Source of the DNA: Symbiodinium natans
Taxonomy: Eukaryota > Sar > Dinophyceae > Suessiales > Symbiodiniaceae
Direction of reading: 5' to 3'
DNA: 64,000 bases
Assembly (NCBI GenBank): GCA_905221605.1
Contig: CAJNDS010002708.1
Location: 137,001-201,000 of the forward strand
A model generated the notes under the pieces. The model was not told the DNA's origin and ran no database searches. It saw only the letters and a list, made by a program, of their open reading frames with translations. Positions 21,955 to 31,267 of this stretch are shown piece after piece; positions within the stretch are counted from its first letter, which is position 1; the number at the start of each line of letters is the position of its first letter. Position numbers and translations under genes: made by a program.

Positions 21955-22680
21955 GGTTTAGGGTTTGCAGGTTGGGCTTTCGGGTTTGGGGATTAGAGTT
22001 TGCGGCTAAGGTTTATAGGGTATAGGGTTTGGTGTTTAGGGTCGAGGGTCCCCATGGTGTGCATCAGAACTGCTCTACACTCAAACCCTAAACGTAAACC
22101 CTAAACCCTAAACCCTAAACCCTCAACCCCTCAACCCCTCAACCCCTAAACCCCTAAACACCTAAACACCTAAACCCTAAACCCTAAACCCCTAAACCCC
22201 TAAACCCCTAAACCCCTAAACCCCTAAACCCCTAAACCCCTAAACCCTAAACCCTCAACCCCTGAACACCTAAACCCCTAAATCCCTCAACCCCTCAACC
22301 CCCAAACCCCTAAACAATAAACCCCTAACCCCTAAAACCCTAAACCCCTAAACCCCTAAACACCTAAACCCTAAACCCCTAAACCCCTAGACCCCTAAAC
22401 CCCTAAACCCCTAAACCCTAAACCCTCAACCCCTAAACCCCTAAACCCCTCAACCCCTCAACCCCTCAACCCCTAAAACCCTGAACCCTAAACCCTAAAC
22501 CCTCAAACCCTAAAACCTAAAACCTAAACCCTAAACCCTAAACCTTAAACCCTAAACCCTAAACCCTAAACCCTGCACAACTCGAGCTCACTGACAGCCG
22601 GCGGAGGCAAGCTGCCAGGCCTGCTTTATCGACCCGCGTCGCGAGGAACAGAACTGCCTGGTCCAGGTTCAAAAACGGGT
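20180..22680 (-). CDS. Exon-like islands of one or more unknown minus-strand genes
   Basis: Islands in transcript order: 22575-22675 (NLDQAVLFLATRVDKAGL), 21745-21835 (MESPSLIGGLAVLPGSGAEK), 21195-21275 (HQDSMRLPWEDKNGRRTRP), 20720-20960, 20408-20465 (KLKFRNGSVYQVVFDEG) and 20190-20290 (VVFDEGPSPPTHANS). The 20720-20960 island has two helical frames, QVLALASQLRAMQAQAG and then, one frame over, REREAEALRVASAAHSMSL. It may hold a frameshift or an unseen splice. The last two islands share a duplicated 36-bp exon end, allowing a GC-AG intron between them at GATGAAG. No family was recognised, and whether these are one gene is not known. Confidence 0.35.
20250..20450. repeat. Duplicated exon end around a telomeric tract
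   Basis: CCTTCATCGAAGACCACCT and the bases after it occur at about 20251-20284 and 20411-20445. The intervening 125 bp is TTTAGGG with a GGGTCTA variant sub-array at 20323-20380. Using GAAG then GC as donor and the second GATGAAG as acceptor removes exactly one copy plus the tract. Confidence 0.8.
21834..21960 (+). repeat. TTTAGGG array passing into a TTGAGGG array
   Basis: About nine TTTAGGG units (21836-21900) followed directly by eight identical TTGAGGG units (21899-21955), then TTTAGGG again. A single-base variant unit has been amplified in a block. Confidence 0.95.
22083..22578 (-). repeat. CCCCTAAA octamer array with CCCTAAA
   Basis: About 490 bp in which CCCCTAAA (TTTAGGGG on the other strand) dominates in runs at about 22195-22245 and 22395-22480. 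CCCTAAA, CCCCTCAA and CCCCTGAA units are interspersed. Confidence 0.95.
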
Positions 22681-22796
22681 TTAGGGTTTGGGGTTTGGGG
22701 TTTAGGGTTTAGGGTTTGAGGTGTAGGGTTTAGGGTTTAGGGTTTAGGGTTGAGGGTTTAGGGTTGAGGGTTTGGGGTTTAGGGTTTAGGGTTTAC

Positions 22797-22908
22797 TGCC
22801 AATTGCTTAAGTACCCCCCGCCCAAGAAACAAAACCATGTTCCTTATAAGGGTAATATAGGGATTTGTTCATCCATTGTTTTTTTGGGGGTTCTTAAGCA
22901 AATAGTAG
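22797..22908. mobile_element. Family B inverted-repeat element, copy 3
   Basis: Left end CTGCCAATTGCTTAAGTACC, right end GGGTTCTTAAGCAAATAGTAG. It shares ATGTTCCTTATAAGGGTAAT with copy 1. A TTTAGGG tract abuts the left end. Confidence 0.75.
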
Positions 22909-22909
22909 A

Positions 22910-23455
22910 TGTGCATGGATGCCCAGGGGGCCAAATACCCCTTAATTAAGAAATAGGCTCTTAATCATAAACCCGAAACCCTAAACCGTAAAACCCAAAC
23001 CCCGAACCTTAAACCCTCAACACAGCAAACCCAAATCTGTTCATGATGTATGGTCTTTATTCCTTCATGAAGGGGTTTGGGGCTCTTTGGAAGGATCCTC
23101 CAAGCCCTACTTAAACCCCTAACGTAAGAAAGGTCCATAATACCCGTTGTTTCGGGGCTCTGGGCCGAAATTCTCTAAAATAGGATTTATTTATTTTTAA
23201 TATTTATTTATTTATATTTATTTACTTATTTGTTCGTTTTTTTTTTGGGGGGGGGGGGGGGCGGTCCTGGTGTTAAGGGTGCCGTTACATGGGGTACCCT
23301 AGGGTCTTTAATGTTGTTTAGAGAGTTTTTTTTTTTTTTGGGGGGGGGGGGGTCGTTAGGTTAAGGGTGCCATTGCATAGGGTTATGTAGGGTCTCTTAC
23401 GGTTTGCTTAGGGCTCAGGGATTTGGGGCGCCTTGACTGCTTATAGGGTAAGACA
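22910..23455. other. AT/G-rich non-coding stretch
   Basis: Contains T-rich stretches with TTTATTTATT-like repeats (23180-23235), two T-run/G-run junctions (about 23236-23262 and 23322-23352) followed by similar sequence (GGTTAAGGGTGCCATTGCATAGGG), and drifted telomere units. The paired T-run/G-run segments look like a local duplication. No gene seen. Confidence 0.6.
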
Positions 23456-25770
23456 GAGCCTCCATGTGGCCCAGCAGGACCTTGCGACGGCAGAGCACCT
23501 GCCAGGGGCCATCAGCAAAGGCCTCCGTGGAACGTCGCGGAGGGGGGATCCTTCGGGTTTAGGGTTTAGGTTTTAGGGTTTCGGGTTTAGGGTTCCTTCT
23601 CATGATGGAAGGTATACGGATCCTCAATTAAGGGTCGCTGGGTTTCCTGGGCAAGAAAGCTTTGAGTGGGGGGGTGTGGTGTCTAAAGGCTTTGCAGTAG
23701 ATTGGGGGGTGGTGGCTGACCCCGAACCCTCCACGCTGAGGCGATTTGTGGGCGTAGAATGTACCCAAAGAGCTAAAGCAAATAAGGAAGATACCTTACA
23801 TCATACCAAGGATCATCTATAGTCGACATAGTTTAAGGCTTCTTCTTGAATTTGGGCTCTTAGTATCGGGCTGAGGTCTCACGGCTACAGCAAAGTCAGT
23901 TTGAATGTTCCGATGCAATTACGCAGGCGTTGATTCTCCTGCGGACTTCACATTGAACCAAAATTGCAGGAGGTTTTCGGCTGAAGCAAGCAGGATTCGA
24001 AAGCTTCTGCCCTACGGACCCCTACAGCCCTACACCCCTAAACTTCCCCCTAAACCCCAAACACGAACCCCGTTGGACTCACAAGGTTTCGCCATTGCGA
24101 TCCCCAGCAAGACAAGCAGAACATCGCTAGGTTTGGCGCTTGTGGTTTTGCGATGGCAAGCCCAAAAGACTCCAATACCCTTAATTCAGGAATACGTACA
24201 CCTTAAACCATATAAGGAACCCTCGAGATCTTATATCTTCAGGAAAGTTCCTTCTAAGGGGTCTTTGCGCTTGGGCGTCGGGAGAAGGGTGGGGGACGCT
24301 AAGACATCTGAGTATGATTTGGGAGCTTCTTATAGAACGTTGCAGGCTCAATGCTGATTGACACATAAGTCGCTCATACACAAAGCCCCAAAACCCCAAA
24401 CCCCAAACCCTAAACCCTAAAGCCTGAACCCTAAACCCTAAACCCTAAACCCGAAACCCTACGACGCAAAGCTTCCATTCGGGAGCCTCGGCAAGGCGCA
24501 CAGCATTGGCCTGCTGGCTGATAGGAAGACACACCGATTAGGGTTTAGGGTTTAGGGTTCAGGGTTCAGGGTTCAGGGTTCAGGGTTCTGGGCTCAGGGC
24601 TCAGGATCACCTAAACGCATGCGTGCATTTGCCATGCTTATAGCTTACAGCCTTACATATAACGACCCATGAACCTCTAGGGTTTAGGGTTTAGGGTTTA
24701 GGGTTTAGGGTTTAGGGTTTAGGGTTTAGGGTTTAGGGACCTGGCTACAGCCCTGAATCCCAAACCTGTTTCTAAAACCCTTTGATCCCTAAACAAATCC
24801 AGCACCCCCAACGCCTAAACCCCCAAACCCCGCCACCCTTCATCCCTAGGCCGTATACACCCTAATTCCCCAAAAACGGCCCTCAACAACCAGCCTGGTT
24901 CGTGAGCAGCACCGCCCGGCCAGTGCCCGGCCGCAGAACCTGATGGTTGAGGGTTGAGGGTTTGGGGTTCAGGGGTCCAGTACTTGGAGGTTCAAGGTAC
25001 TTACTAACCAATTATAACTGTACTTCTAACTGTACTTATAACCATATTAGGGCACTTAAGGGGCTTATGAGTACAGTTATAAGTACAGTTATCATTGGTT
25101 AGCAAGTACCATGAACCTTCAAGTAGGGTTGGGATGGGGTGGCAATGGGTGGGGGGGGAAGGGCGGGGGCGGCATGGGTGTGGGGGGTGAGACTCGGCCC
25201 CGAAAATCACCAATTTCAGCGTCTATAGACTCTCGGAGGGTTTCCCGAGGCTCAAATCAAGCTCTTGGCTTCCAAGCAACCCCAAGATCTATCCTATTCA
25301 CGCTTCCTAAACCTCCGAAAGATTCAGGCAGCCTTTTGCAGTTTTATCATCCGTGGTGCCGTCCTCCCCCCTCCCCCACCCTCACACAAAAACCGAGCTT
25401 TGCAGAAAGATCCGAAACGGCCCCCGCCCCTCAGAAGCCAAAGGCTTCTAAAACCCCTCCCAGGAGCGCCAAAGTAAATGCCCGAGCGCATTGCAGCGAA
25501 CCCCTATAAACCTGAAACCCTGCAACCCTGAAACCCTGAAACCCCTATAAACCTGAAACCCTGAAACCCTGAAACCCTGAAACCCTGAAACCCTAAACAA
25601 GCCCGGATCACCTCTGTAACCCTAAACCCTAAACCCTGAACCCTAAACCCTAAACCCTAAACCCTAAACCCTAAAGCTGAGGTCCCCAGCCCGACAAAAC
25701 TCCGCCAGCGCCGCGGGGTAGAGCTCCACATTGTCTCGGTAAGGTCCGTGCGCCAGAGGGCTCAGAATTT
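23455..25770 (-). CDS. Exon-like islands of an unknown minus-strand gene
   Basis: Islands in transcript order: 25678-25770 (NVELYPAALAEFCRAGDL), 24893-24955 (HQVLRPGTGRAVLLTNQAG), 24465-24525 (SQQANAVRLAEAPEWKLCVV) and 23455-23540 (STEAFADGPWQVLCRRKVLL). They look like real coding sequence in composition and are separated by telomere-like introns and one inverted-repeat element. A region at 23900-24050 is open on both strands and was not assigned. No family was recognised. Confidence 0.35.
24981..25125. mobile_element. 145-bp element with terminal inverted repeats of about 55 bp
   Basis: Begins TACTTGGAGGTTCAAGGTAC and ends with the inverse, CATGAACCTTCAAGTA. Inside, ACTAACCAATTATAACTGTA is mirrored by TACAGTTATCATTGGTTAG. 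The arms cover most of the element. Similar left ends occur near 14690 and 15498. Confidence 0.75.
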
Positions 25771-25839
25771 CAGGGTTTAGGGTTTAGGGTTTGGGGTTTA
25801 GGGCTTAGGGTTTGGGGTCTAGGGCTTAGGGTGCTTTGA

Positions 25840-26808
25840 CCCGGAGCCCTCTCAAGCCTCGCGTAGCGCATTGGGTTCAGGCGTGCTCAGCGAGGAGCTT
25901 CGGGGCCTATACGTTGTTCAGAACTTGACCTGGGTCTCCCCAAACCCTAAACCCTAAACCCTAAACCCGAAACCCTAAACCCTAAACCCGAAACCCTAAA
26001 CCCCCTATATCCCCCGAAACCCGAAGCCCGAAACCCTAAAACCCTGAACCCTAGGTGCTAGACCCTAAACCCTAAAACCCTAAGCCCCACTCTTTCGTAA
26101 CTCGGGTTCCGGCCTGCTTCTGACCCGTACCTCCCAAGACACGGGTTTAGGGTTCAGGGTTTAAGGTTTAAGGGTTTAGGGTTTAAGGTTTAAGGTTTAG
26201 CCCATGCTCAAGTTCAGCGGGCCCGCGACTTCTTCAGGAAGAAATGGGGATTAGGGATGGGTTTAGGGTTTTGGTTAAAATCAACTAAAATAGACACCCG
26301 AGCAGCCTTAGGAACAGAATGGGTACCGATTTGGGTTTCAAGGGATTTAGAAAGGGAATTCAAGCCCTAAAAAACAGGGAGTAAATAAGTGCGTACTCTG
26401 GGTCCTGGCTAAACCCTAAACCCTAAACCCTAAAACCTAATCCCTAAACCCTAAACCCTAAACTCTGAACCCTAAAACCTTCAAAAAGGAGCCCTTTTAT
26501 GCACCAAGGTGTGTAGTGTCTGAAGTCGATACATGCAGCCGAAGCGCTGCTTCCCGAAGGGGAGGTCGCAAACCTCAAACTCGCACATGCCGTCCCTCGC
26601 CCGAAAGGGCTAGGGTTTTAGGTTTTAGGGTTTAGGGTTTAGGGTTTTTAGGGTTTAAATCTTCGGTTTAGGGTTTAGGGTTTAGAGTTTAGGGTTTAGG
26701 GCGCAACAAACGGACTAGCCGTGCCCTACGCGGAGAAAAGGTTGCGAGCCGCGCCCTTTGATCTCAAGCCTCCCGCAGCTCTAACTAGCGACGAAGCCCG
26801 AATTTGAT
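25840..26808 (+). CDS. Plus-strand gene fragment with C-terminus
   Basis: Plus-strand islands: about 25842-25942 (SGVLSEELRGLYVVQNLTWV), 26200-26245 (AQVQRARDFFRKKW), 26530-26610 (AEALLPEGEVANLKLAHAV, after a TGCAG acceptor) and 26700-26808 (AVPYAEKRLRAAPFDLKPPA), ending at TGA at 26806-26808. The island at 26505-26608 is also open on the minus strand, so its strand is less sure. No family was recognised. It would be divergent from the minus-strand exon at 25678-25770. Confidence 0.35.
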
Positions 26809-26809
26809 A

Positions 26810-27600
26810 TCCTTAGTGTAGCTGCGTGCTGTCTGTATTTAACAGCTCTTACTCTTAATTACATCAGTTGAAGTCGATTTGCTCTGCTTTTTTGCAGCTT
26901 ATGAGTGTGACTCGGCGTTTCGAAACGATGGGGACCAGAAAGGAATACTATTAGTATTTATTCGACCCCTATATTACACTAATTCTAACGAAGAAGTCGA
27001 GCGGTATGAATGACCTCCATGGATACACACGGGAGGTTACGAAACGAAGGAAGCCTGCAATAGGCCCCCCAAATTGTATAGGATTCCATAAGGACCCCAA
27101 TAGGGTACCCCTACCTTCGGACAACCCTCACACAAACCCAGATCGTCCCAAACAGCTTTCGAGTTTGGGGTTTAGGGTTTAGGGTTTAGGGTTTCGGGTT
27201 TGGGGGTTCAGGGTTCAGAGATGGCGCTTGAACCCGGGATGCGGGGGGCTTACTTTTCTGGGTTGCTTGGGTACCTTGCAAAAGGAATACCCAGGGAGCC
27301 CGAAACGCCTTGATTCAGGAATGGTCGTTCGGACATGGGGGTTTACGAGACTAGGGGTACCTTACTGGGGTCCTTCTTATAAGGGAATCCTACTACTGGG
27401 GGTCTATATCCGGGGTCCCCTAACCCTAAACCCTCAACCCTAAGCCCTTAACCCTAAACCCGAAACCCCTTGAAGACTTTGGGAATCTCCACCTGCTGAG
27501 GCCCAGACCACCGCGTCGACCGAGGCGCTTGCGAGCCTGGATAGTGCTTAGGGCTTCGGGTTTCAAGCGGTTTAGGGTACGGGGCTTAGGAGGGTTTAAA
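26810..27600. other. Intergenic stretch with little recognisable content
   Basis: Unique AT-richer sequence after the plus-strand stop, possibly a 3' untranslated region, then a short TTTAGGG run at 27170-27205 and an island at 27445-27540 that is open on both strands. No gene is supported. Confidence 0.5.
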
Positions 27601-27735
27601 CCCTAAACCCTAAACCCTAAACCCTAAACCCTAAACCCTAAACCCTGAACCCTAAACCCTAAACCCTAAACCCTAAACCCTAAACCCTAAACCCTAAACC
27701 CGAAACCCTAAACCCTAAACCCTAAACCCTAAATC
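27598..27735 (-). repeat. CCCTAAA array
   Basis: About 19 tandem CCCTAAA units with two single-base variants. It lies just beyond the last proposed exon of the glycosyltransferase-like gene. Confidence 0.95.
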
Positions 27736-27754
27736 CAAGCTTAGGGTTCTCACA

Positions 27755-30215
27755 GAACAACAGCCTCCCGGAAGCCACAACTTGCCCCAACTTGCTCACC
27801 GCTACATACCAGCGCAGTCTGCTTGCGATTCGAAGGCATGAGAGAGCAGGCTGAGGGTTCGGGGTTTGGGGTTTAGGGTTTAGGGTTGGGGGTTTAGGGT
27901 TTAGGGTTTAGGGTTTGGGGTTTAGGGCTGAGGGTTCGGGTTTTAGGGTTTGGGGTTTAGGGTGTGGGAATTGTTTTTGGGTTTAGGGTTTGGGGTTTAC
28001 GGTTTAGGGTTTGGGGTTTAGGGTCTAGGAACCTCTTCATCCATTGCACTCGCCAGGCAGTATAATTCGCCTCGGCTTCCTGCCGAGAAGCGGCTAATGC
28101 AAAATTTGACGCCACCCCCCCCCCCCCCCCCCCCCCCTCCCCCCCCGCCCTGTGCTTGGAGGAGCTGCACCGATGCCGAGGGCCCTCCCCGCACTCCCCC
28201 CCCCCCCCCCCCCCCCCCCCTCCCCCCCACCCCCTTTAACCCCGCTGCCCCTCCTCCCCTTTCTTTGCGAAACCCTCTTTCCTCCTTTCCTGTCCTTGGG
28301 CCGGCCCGGCTGCGCGCGCAAGCGTTTACAATTACAAAGAGACCATCAGTGACGATAAGTAATTCTTCCGACCACTATACTACTGAGGTCTGTGGGCGCT
28401 TGTTGGTAGATGCAGCAGGATCACCCTCAACCACCCCCTGCTTTTTTGGGGTTCGCAATCCAGGACGGGCCGCTTGTGAGGATGCACTACCGCTGGGCAT
28501 GAGGACATACAAGCCGAAAAGCAAGGTGCCCAACAACTGTCCGGGCAAGGCTTGCAAAGCCGGCCCCAGAGGACGTCTGAGCGATAGCTGAAGGGCACTC
28601 CAACCAAAAGGCTCCCAAAAGCCTCCTTAGTAGCCCAGTAACCATATTACAATAAGGGCACCCTTTTGGGGGTTGGTTACTTTATACATGAACCTTGAAC
28701 CAAAAACAAAGAAAATGGTACCACTGGGCTACCAAGCCTCCAGCTGGTACCAGGCGCTCTGCTTCCAACTCAGGGGCTCAGTGCAACCACAGGACACTTT
28801 GCAGCCGTCCAGGCACTCCAAGCACCGGAGATTCCTACCAGGATCCGACGTCTGACCCCGGAACTCTCCGTCGCTGTAGGGCCACGTGATTTGCTGCACT
28901 TCAGGGTTCCGCCGTATCTGCATGCCGTTGGTAATTGCAAGCTCCTCCCAGCACATGTCCTGCTCGGTATACATGTCCCTCAAGTCTGCTGCAGGCGTGG
29001 CGTCAAGTGCCTTCAAGAAGGAGCTGATCCTCCAGATGCTGCCAGGCCCAGCAGAATACCTGGGTTGGCCTTTAAACCCTTTGCAAAAAACCGGGTCCCT
29101 TATAAAAAACCAAACAAGCAAAATAGAAAAATGTCCCCAAAACCAACCGGGCTACCCCCTGCGAGCCGCATACCTCTCGTGTTGCTTGACGCGTCTCTCA
29201 TCGACTGGCGCCAGTTGGCTTGAGGGAGCTTTCATAAACCGCTCTCGAACGTCACCGTTCCAAAATCCTATGTGCTCGTTGGCCACGTTGCCCATGGTGT
29301 TGAGATCCACATCTGGAATCGCCCGCAATGGCCTCAGCAGCCGGGTGTCATCCTCCCAGATCATGAGGAAGGTGGCTCCCTGCCCTGAGGCCCATCGAGC
29401 TGCCTCTGCGATTCTCTGCAGGTGTGCTTGGCATGTGAAGTTGGGGTTAAAATACTTCGACAGATGCAAGCCATCACCACGAAAGGTGGAGATGTTAAAG
29501 TCCGCGGCCGCCCCTGCAAAATCTGGCCCGCCGTCGCTGAGCAGGTAGTACGGGGCTTGCGGCAGGTGCTCCCGCACACTCCTGATCGAGAAGTTGGTCC
29601 GGCCGCTCAGGGCATTCGTCTGATGAAAGAACGCCACATCCGTTGGACCCAACACAACTGCCGAGTAGGGTGGGCTGCCGCGAAGGGCGATGATTTGCCT
29701 GTTCAGCGCCCACAGCGACCTTAGCTGCTGAGTTCATAAGCCGCAAAAGAGGTGTACACTTTCAGTTCTATAGGGGATTATTTTGTATCCCAAAAAGGTA
29801 AAGTGTACTCACTCAGCTACTAAGTGACCCAACGCCCAGAAAGCACACACATCTCAAGGAGCTGCAGCGCATCGGCAATCGAGCGGCTGACAACCCTAAA
29901 CCCTAAACCCTAAATCCCCTAAACCCTAAACCCTACACCCTAAACCCTAAACCCTAAACCCTAAAACCCTAAACCCTAAACCCGAAAACCCTAAAATGTG
30001 GTGCTCAGCTAGTGGTTGTGTTCTACTTCCGTCTTACTCCTACACGTGCCTTAAGGCCATACTGCTCAGCAATGCAGGGTTTAGCCGCTGATGGACTCGT
30101 TGAGGAAACTGCTTGTCTCGGTTGTTCTGTGATCTTGAGATCGATTTGAGGCCAATGGCTCAGCAGAAGTTGATTTTGCAGGCTGGAAATTCACTGCCCC
30201 AACATCCTGCTCACG
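27755..30215 (-). CDS. GT-A type glycosyltransferase-like gene, about 7 exons
   Basis: Probable Golgi or secretory glycosyltransferase; donor and acceptor are unknown. Exons in transcript order: about 30085-30215 (uncertain), 29829-29886 (SIADALQLLEMCVLSGRW), 29156-29724, 28738-29059, about 28440-28622 (VPFSYRSDVLWGRLC), 28030-28115 (FCISRFSAGSRGELYCLAS) and 27755-27850 (NRKQTALVCSGEQVGAS), ending in a stop. The large exon carries SIRSVREHLP and YYLLSDGGPD near its start and IWEDDTRLL (acidic DxD-like motif) later, typical of GT-A folds. Introns 29725-29828 (104 bp, GT-AG) and 29060-29155 (96 bp, GT-AG, phase 2) keep frame across the junctions. Intron 28623-28737 is a family A element. Each of the three introns has inverted-repeat ends. 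C-rich tracts lie in the intron near 28115-28225. The family call rests on motif recall. Confidence 0.6.
28110..28230. repeat. C-homopolymer tracts
   Basis: Two runs, about 28116-28137 and 28196-28220, almost pure C. Proline- or glycine-only translations across them are artefacts of the tract. Confidence 0.9.
28627..28733. mobile_element. Family A introner, compact copy (107 bp) with 8-bp target duplication
   Basis: Ends TTAGTAGCCCAGTAACCAT and its inverse ATGGTACCACTGGGCTACC, flanked by the exact 8-bp repeat AAGCCTCC at 28619-28626 and 28734-28741. It has no telomeric DNA, so it gives the ancestral layout of the family: AATAAGGGCACCC, then GGTTGGTTACTTTAT, then GAACC. On the coding (minus) strand, taking a GA or GC donor within the left duplication and an AAG or GGAG acceptor at the right one restores the uninterrupted frame QLEAFGSLLVG. 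Confidence 0.9.
29060..29155 (-). other. 96-bp intron with family-A-like inverted ends
   Basis: Minus-strand donor GTAGCCCGGTTGG at 29155 and acceptor CCAACCCAG at 29060. The two ends are inverse copies (TAGCCCGGTTGG against TACCTGGGTTGG), related to the family A terminus. Frame continues AARR-G-YSAGPG across it. Confidence 0.7.
29716..29829. mobile_element. Short inverted-repeat intron with a different terminus
   Basis: CGACCTTAGCTGCTGAGT at 29716 is matched inversely by ACTCAGCTACTAAGTGACC at 29811-29829. The intron 29725-29828 (GT at the minus-strand donor, CAG at the acceptor) lies within it and keeps frame (SGRW then LRSLWALN). It probably belongs to another introner family. Confidence 0.65.
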
Positions 30216-30229
30216 CAAGTTCTATAGGC

Positions 30230-31265
30230 TTTCTGAATAGGGTTTAGATGGGTTCTCGTGAAGGTCTAGACGAGCGTTCTCCGGACGAAATCCAACCCTA
30301 ATCCACGCCCCGCAGTATCCAGGAGACTCCAATACCCCTGAAAAGACTAGGACTTGTTTCAGAACTACCAAATTGATCCCAAAAAACAACCCCTAGAAGG
30401 TAATTTCAAGCATCACGGGCCTAGGTAATGAGGGAATATTCCCTGAATCATAAGCGGGATCCGAGTTTGGTTTACGGAATACTCCTTAACTCGGAGGTCT
30501 TAGAGTCTCCGGGAATCTCCCCCACAAAAACACCCTCCTTAGCGTATATTTACGAGCCCCCTTTTCCTCAAGACCCTTCACCCGAAACCACCACCCGCCA
30601 AAGCCCCCAGTCCCAAAACCCTTCGGGTTTAGGGTTTAGGGTTTAGGGTTTAGGGTGTAGGGTTTAGGGTTTAGGGTTCAGGGTTCAGGGTTTCAGACCC
30701 TAAGCCCTCACGCGAGGCCCAGGTTCTTGTCTTTTGGAGTGCTTCGCTCGCTCGGGCTGCGTAGAAGCTGGCCAGCTCGAGGGCCCAAAGTGATGGGTTA
30801 GGGTTTAGGGAAGAGAACCCTATATAAATTCTGCCAGAATCCGTCTTATGAGTTCAAAGGCCGACTTTTTTTTTAATTAAGGGGCCTTGGGCTCCCGAGC
30901 CTTCTGCGCGGGCTTGGGGGGGGGGGAGGGGTGGGGCTGCCAGCCGGACGCTACGAGACGACGCTCGCCAAAGCGCCCCATTGGTCCCATCTCGGGCAAA
31001 TGAAGTAAGGTTTGGGGGGTACGGTTTAGGGTTTAGGGTTTCGGGTTTTGGGTTTCGGGTTTAGGGTTTAGGGTTAGGGTTTATGGTCTCTCATGGCTTG
31101 CACCCCCTAAAAGACACCCAATTCACGTACCCTTGCCGATTTCCCTAGGAGAGGCCTGTATGCAAACCCTACTGCACCCTAAACCCTAAACCCTAAACCC
31201 TAAACCCTAAACCCTAAACCCTAAACCCTAAACCCTAAACCCTAAACCCTAAACCCTAAACCTCA
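30230..31265. other. Intergenic stretch with family C copy and drifted repeats
   Basis: Holds a family C-like pair of ends (30322 GGAGACTCCAATACCCC, 30510 GAGTCTCC), unique sequence without a convincing frame, TTTAGGG at 30625-30675, and a CCCTAAA array at 31179-31262 that borders the last exon of the next gene. Confidence 0.6.
31179..31262 (-). repeat. CCCTAAA array
   Basis: Twelve perfect tandem CCCTAAA units immediately downstream of the HtrL-like stop codon. Confidence 0.95.
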
Positions 31266-31267
31266 CA

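Noticed and set aside
25240-25262. Dinoflagellate spliced-leader remnant
   Set aside because: Only a GGCTCAA match is present. The conserved CCATTTTGGCTCAAG context is absent.
28018-28350. Poly-proline and poly-glycine proteins
   Set aside because: They come from C/G homopolymers and change with run length. Only the short unique ends look coding.
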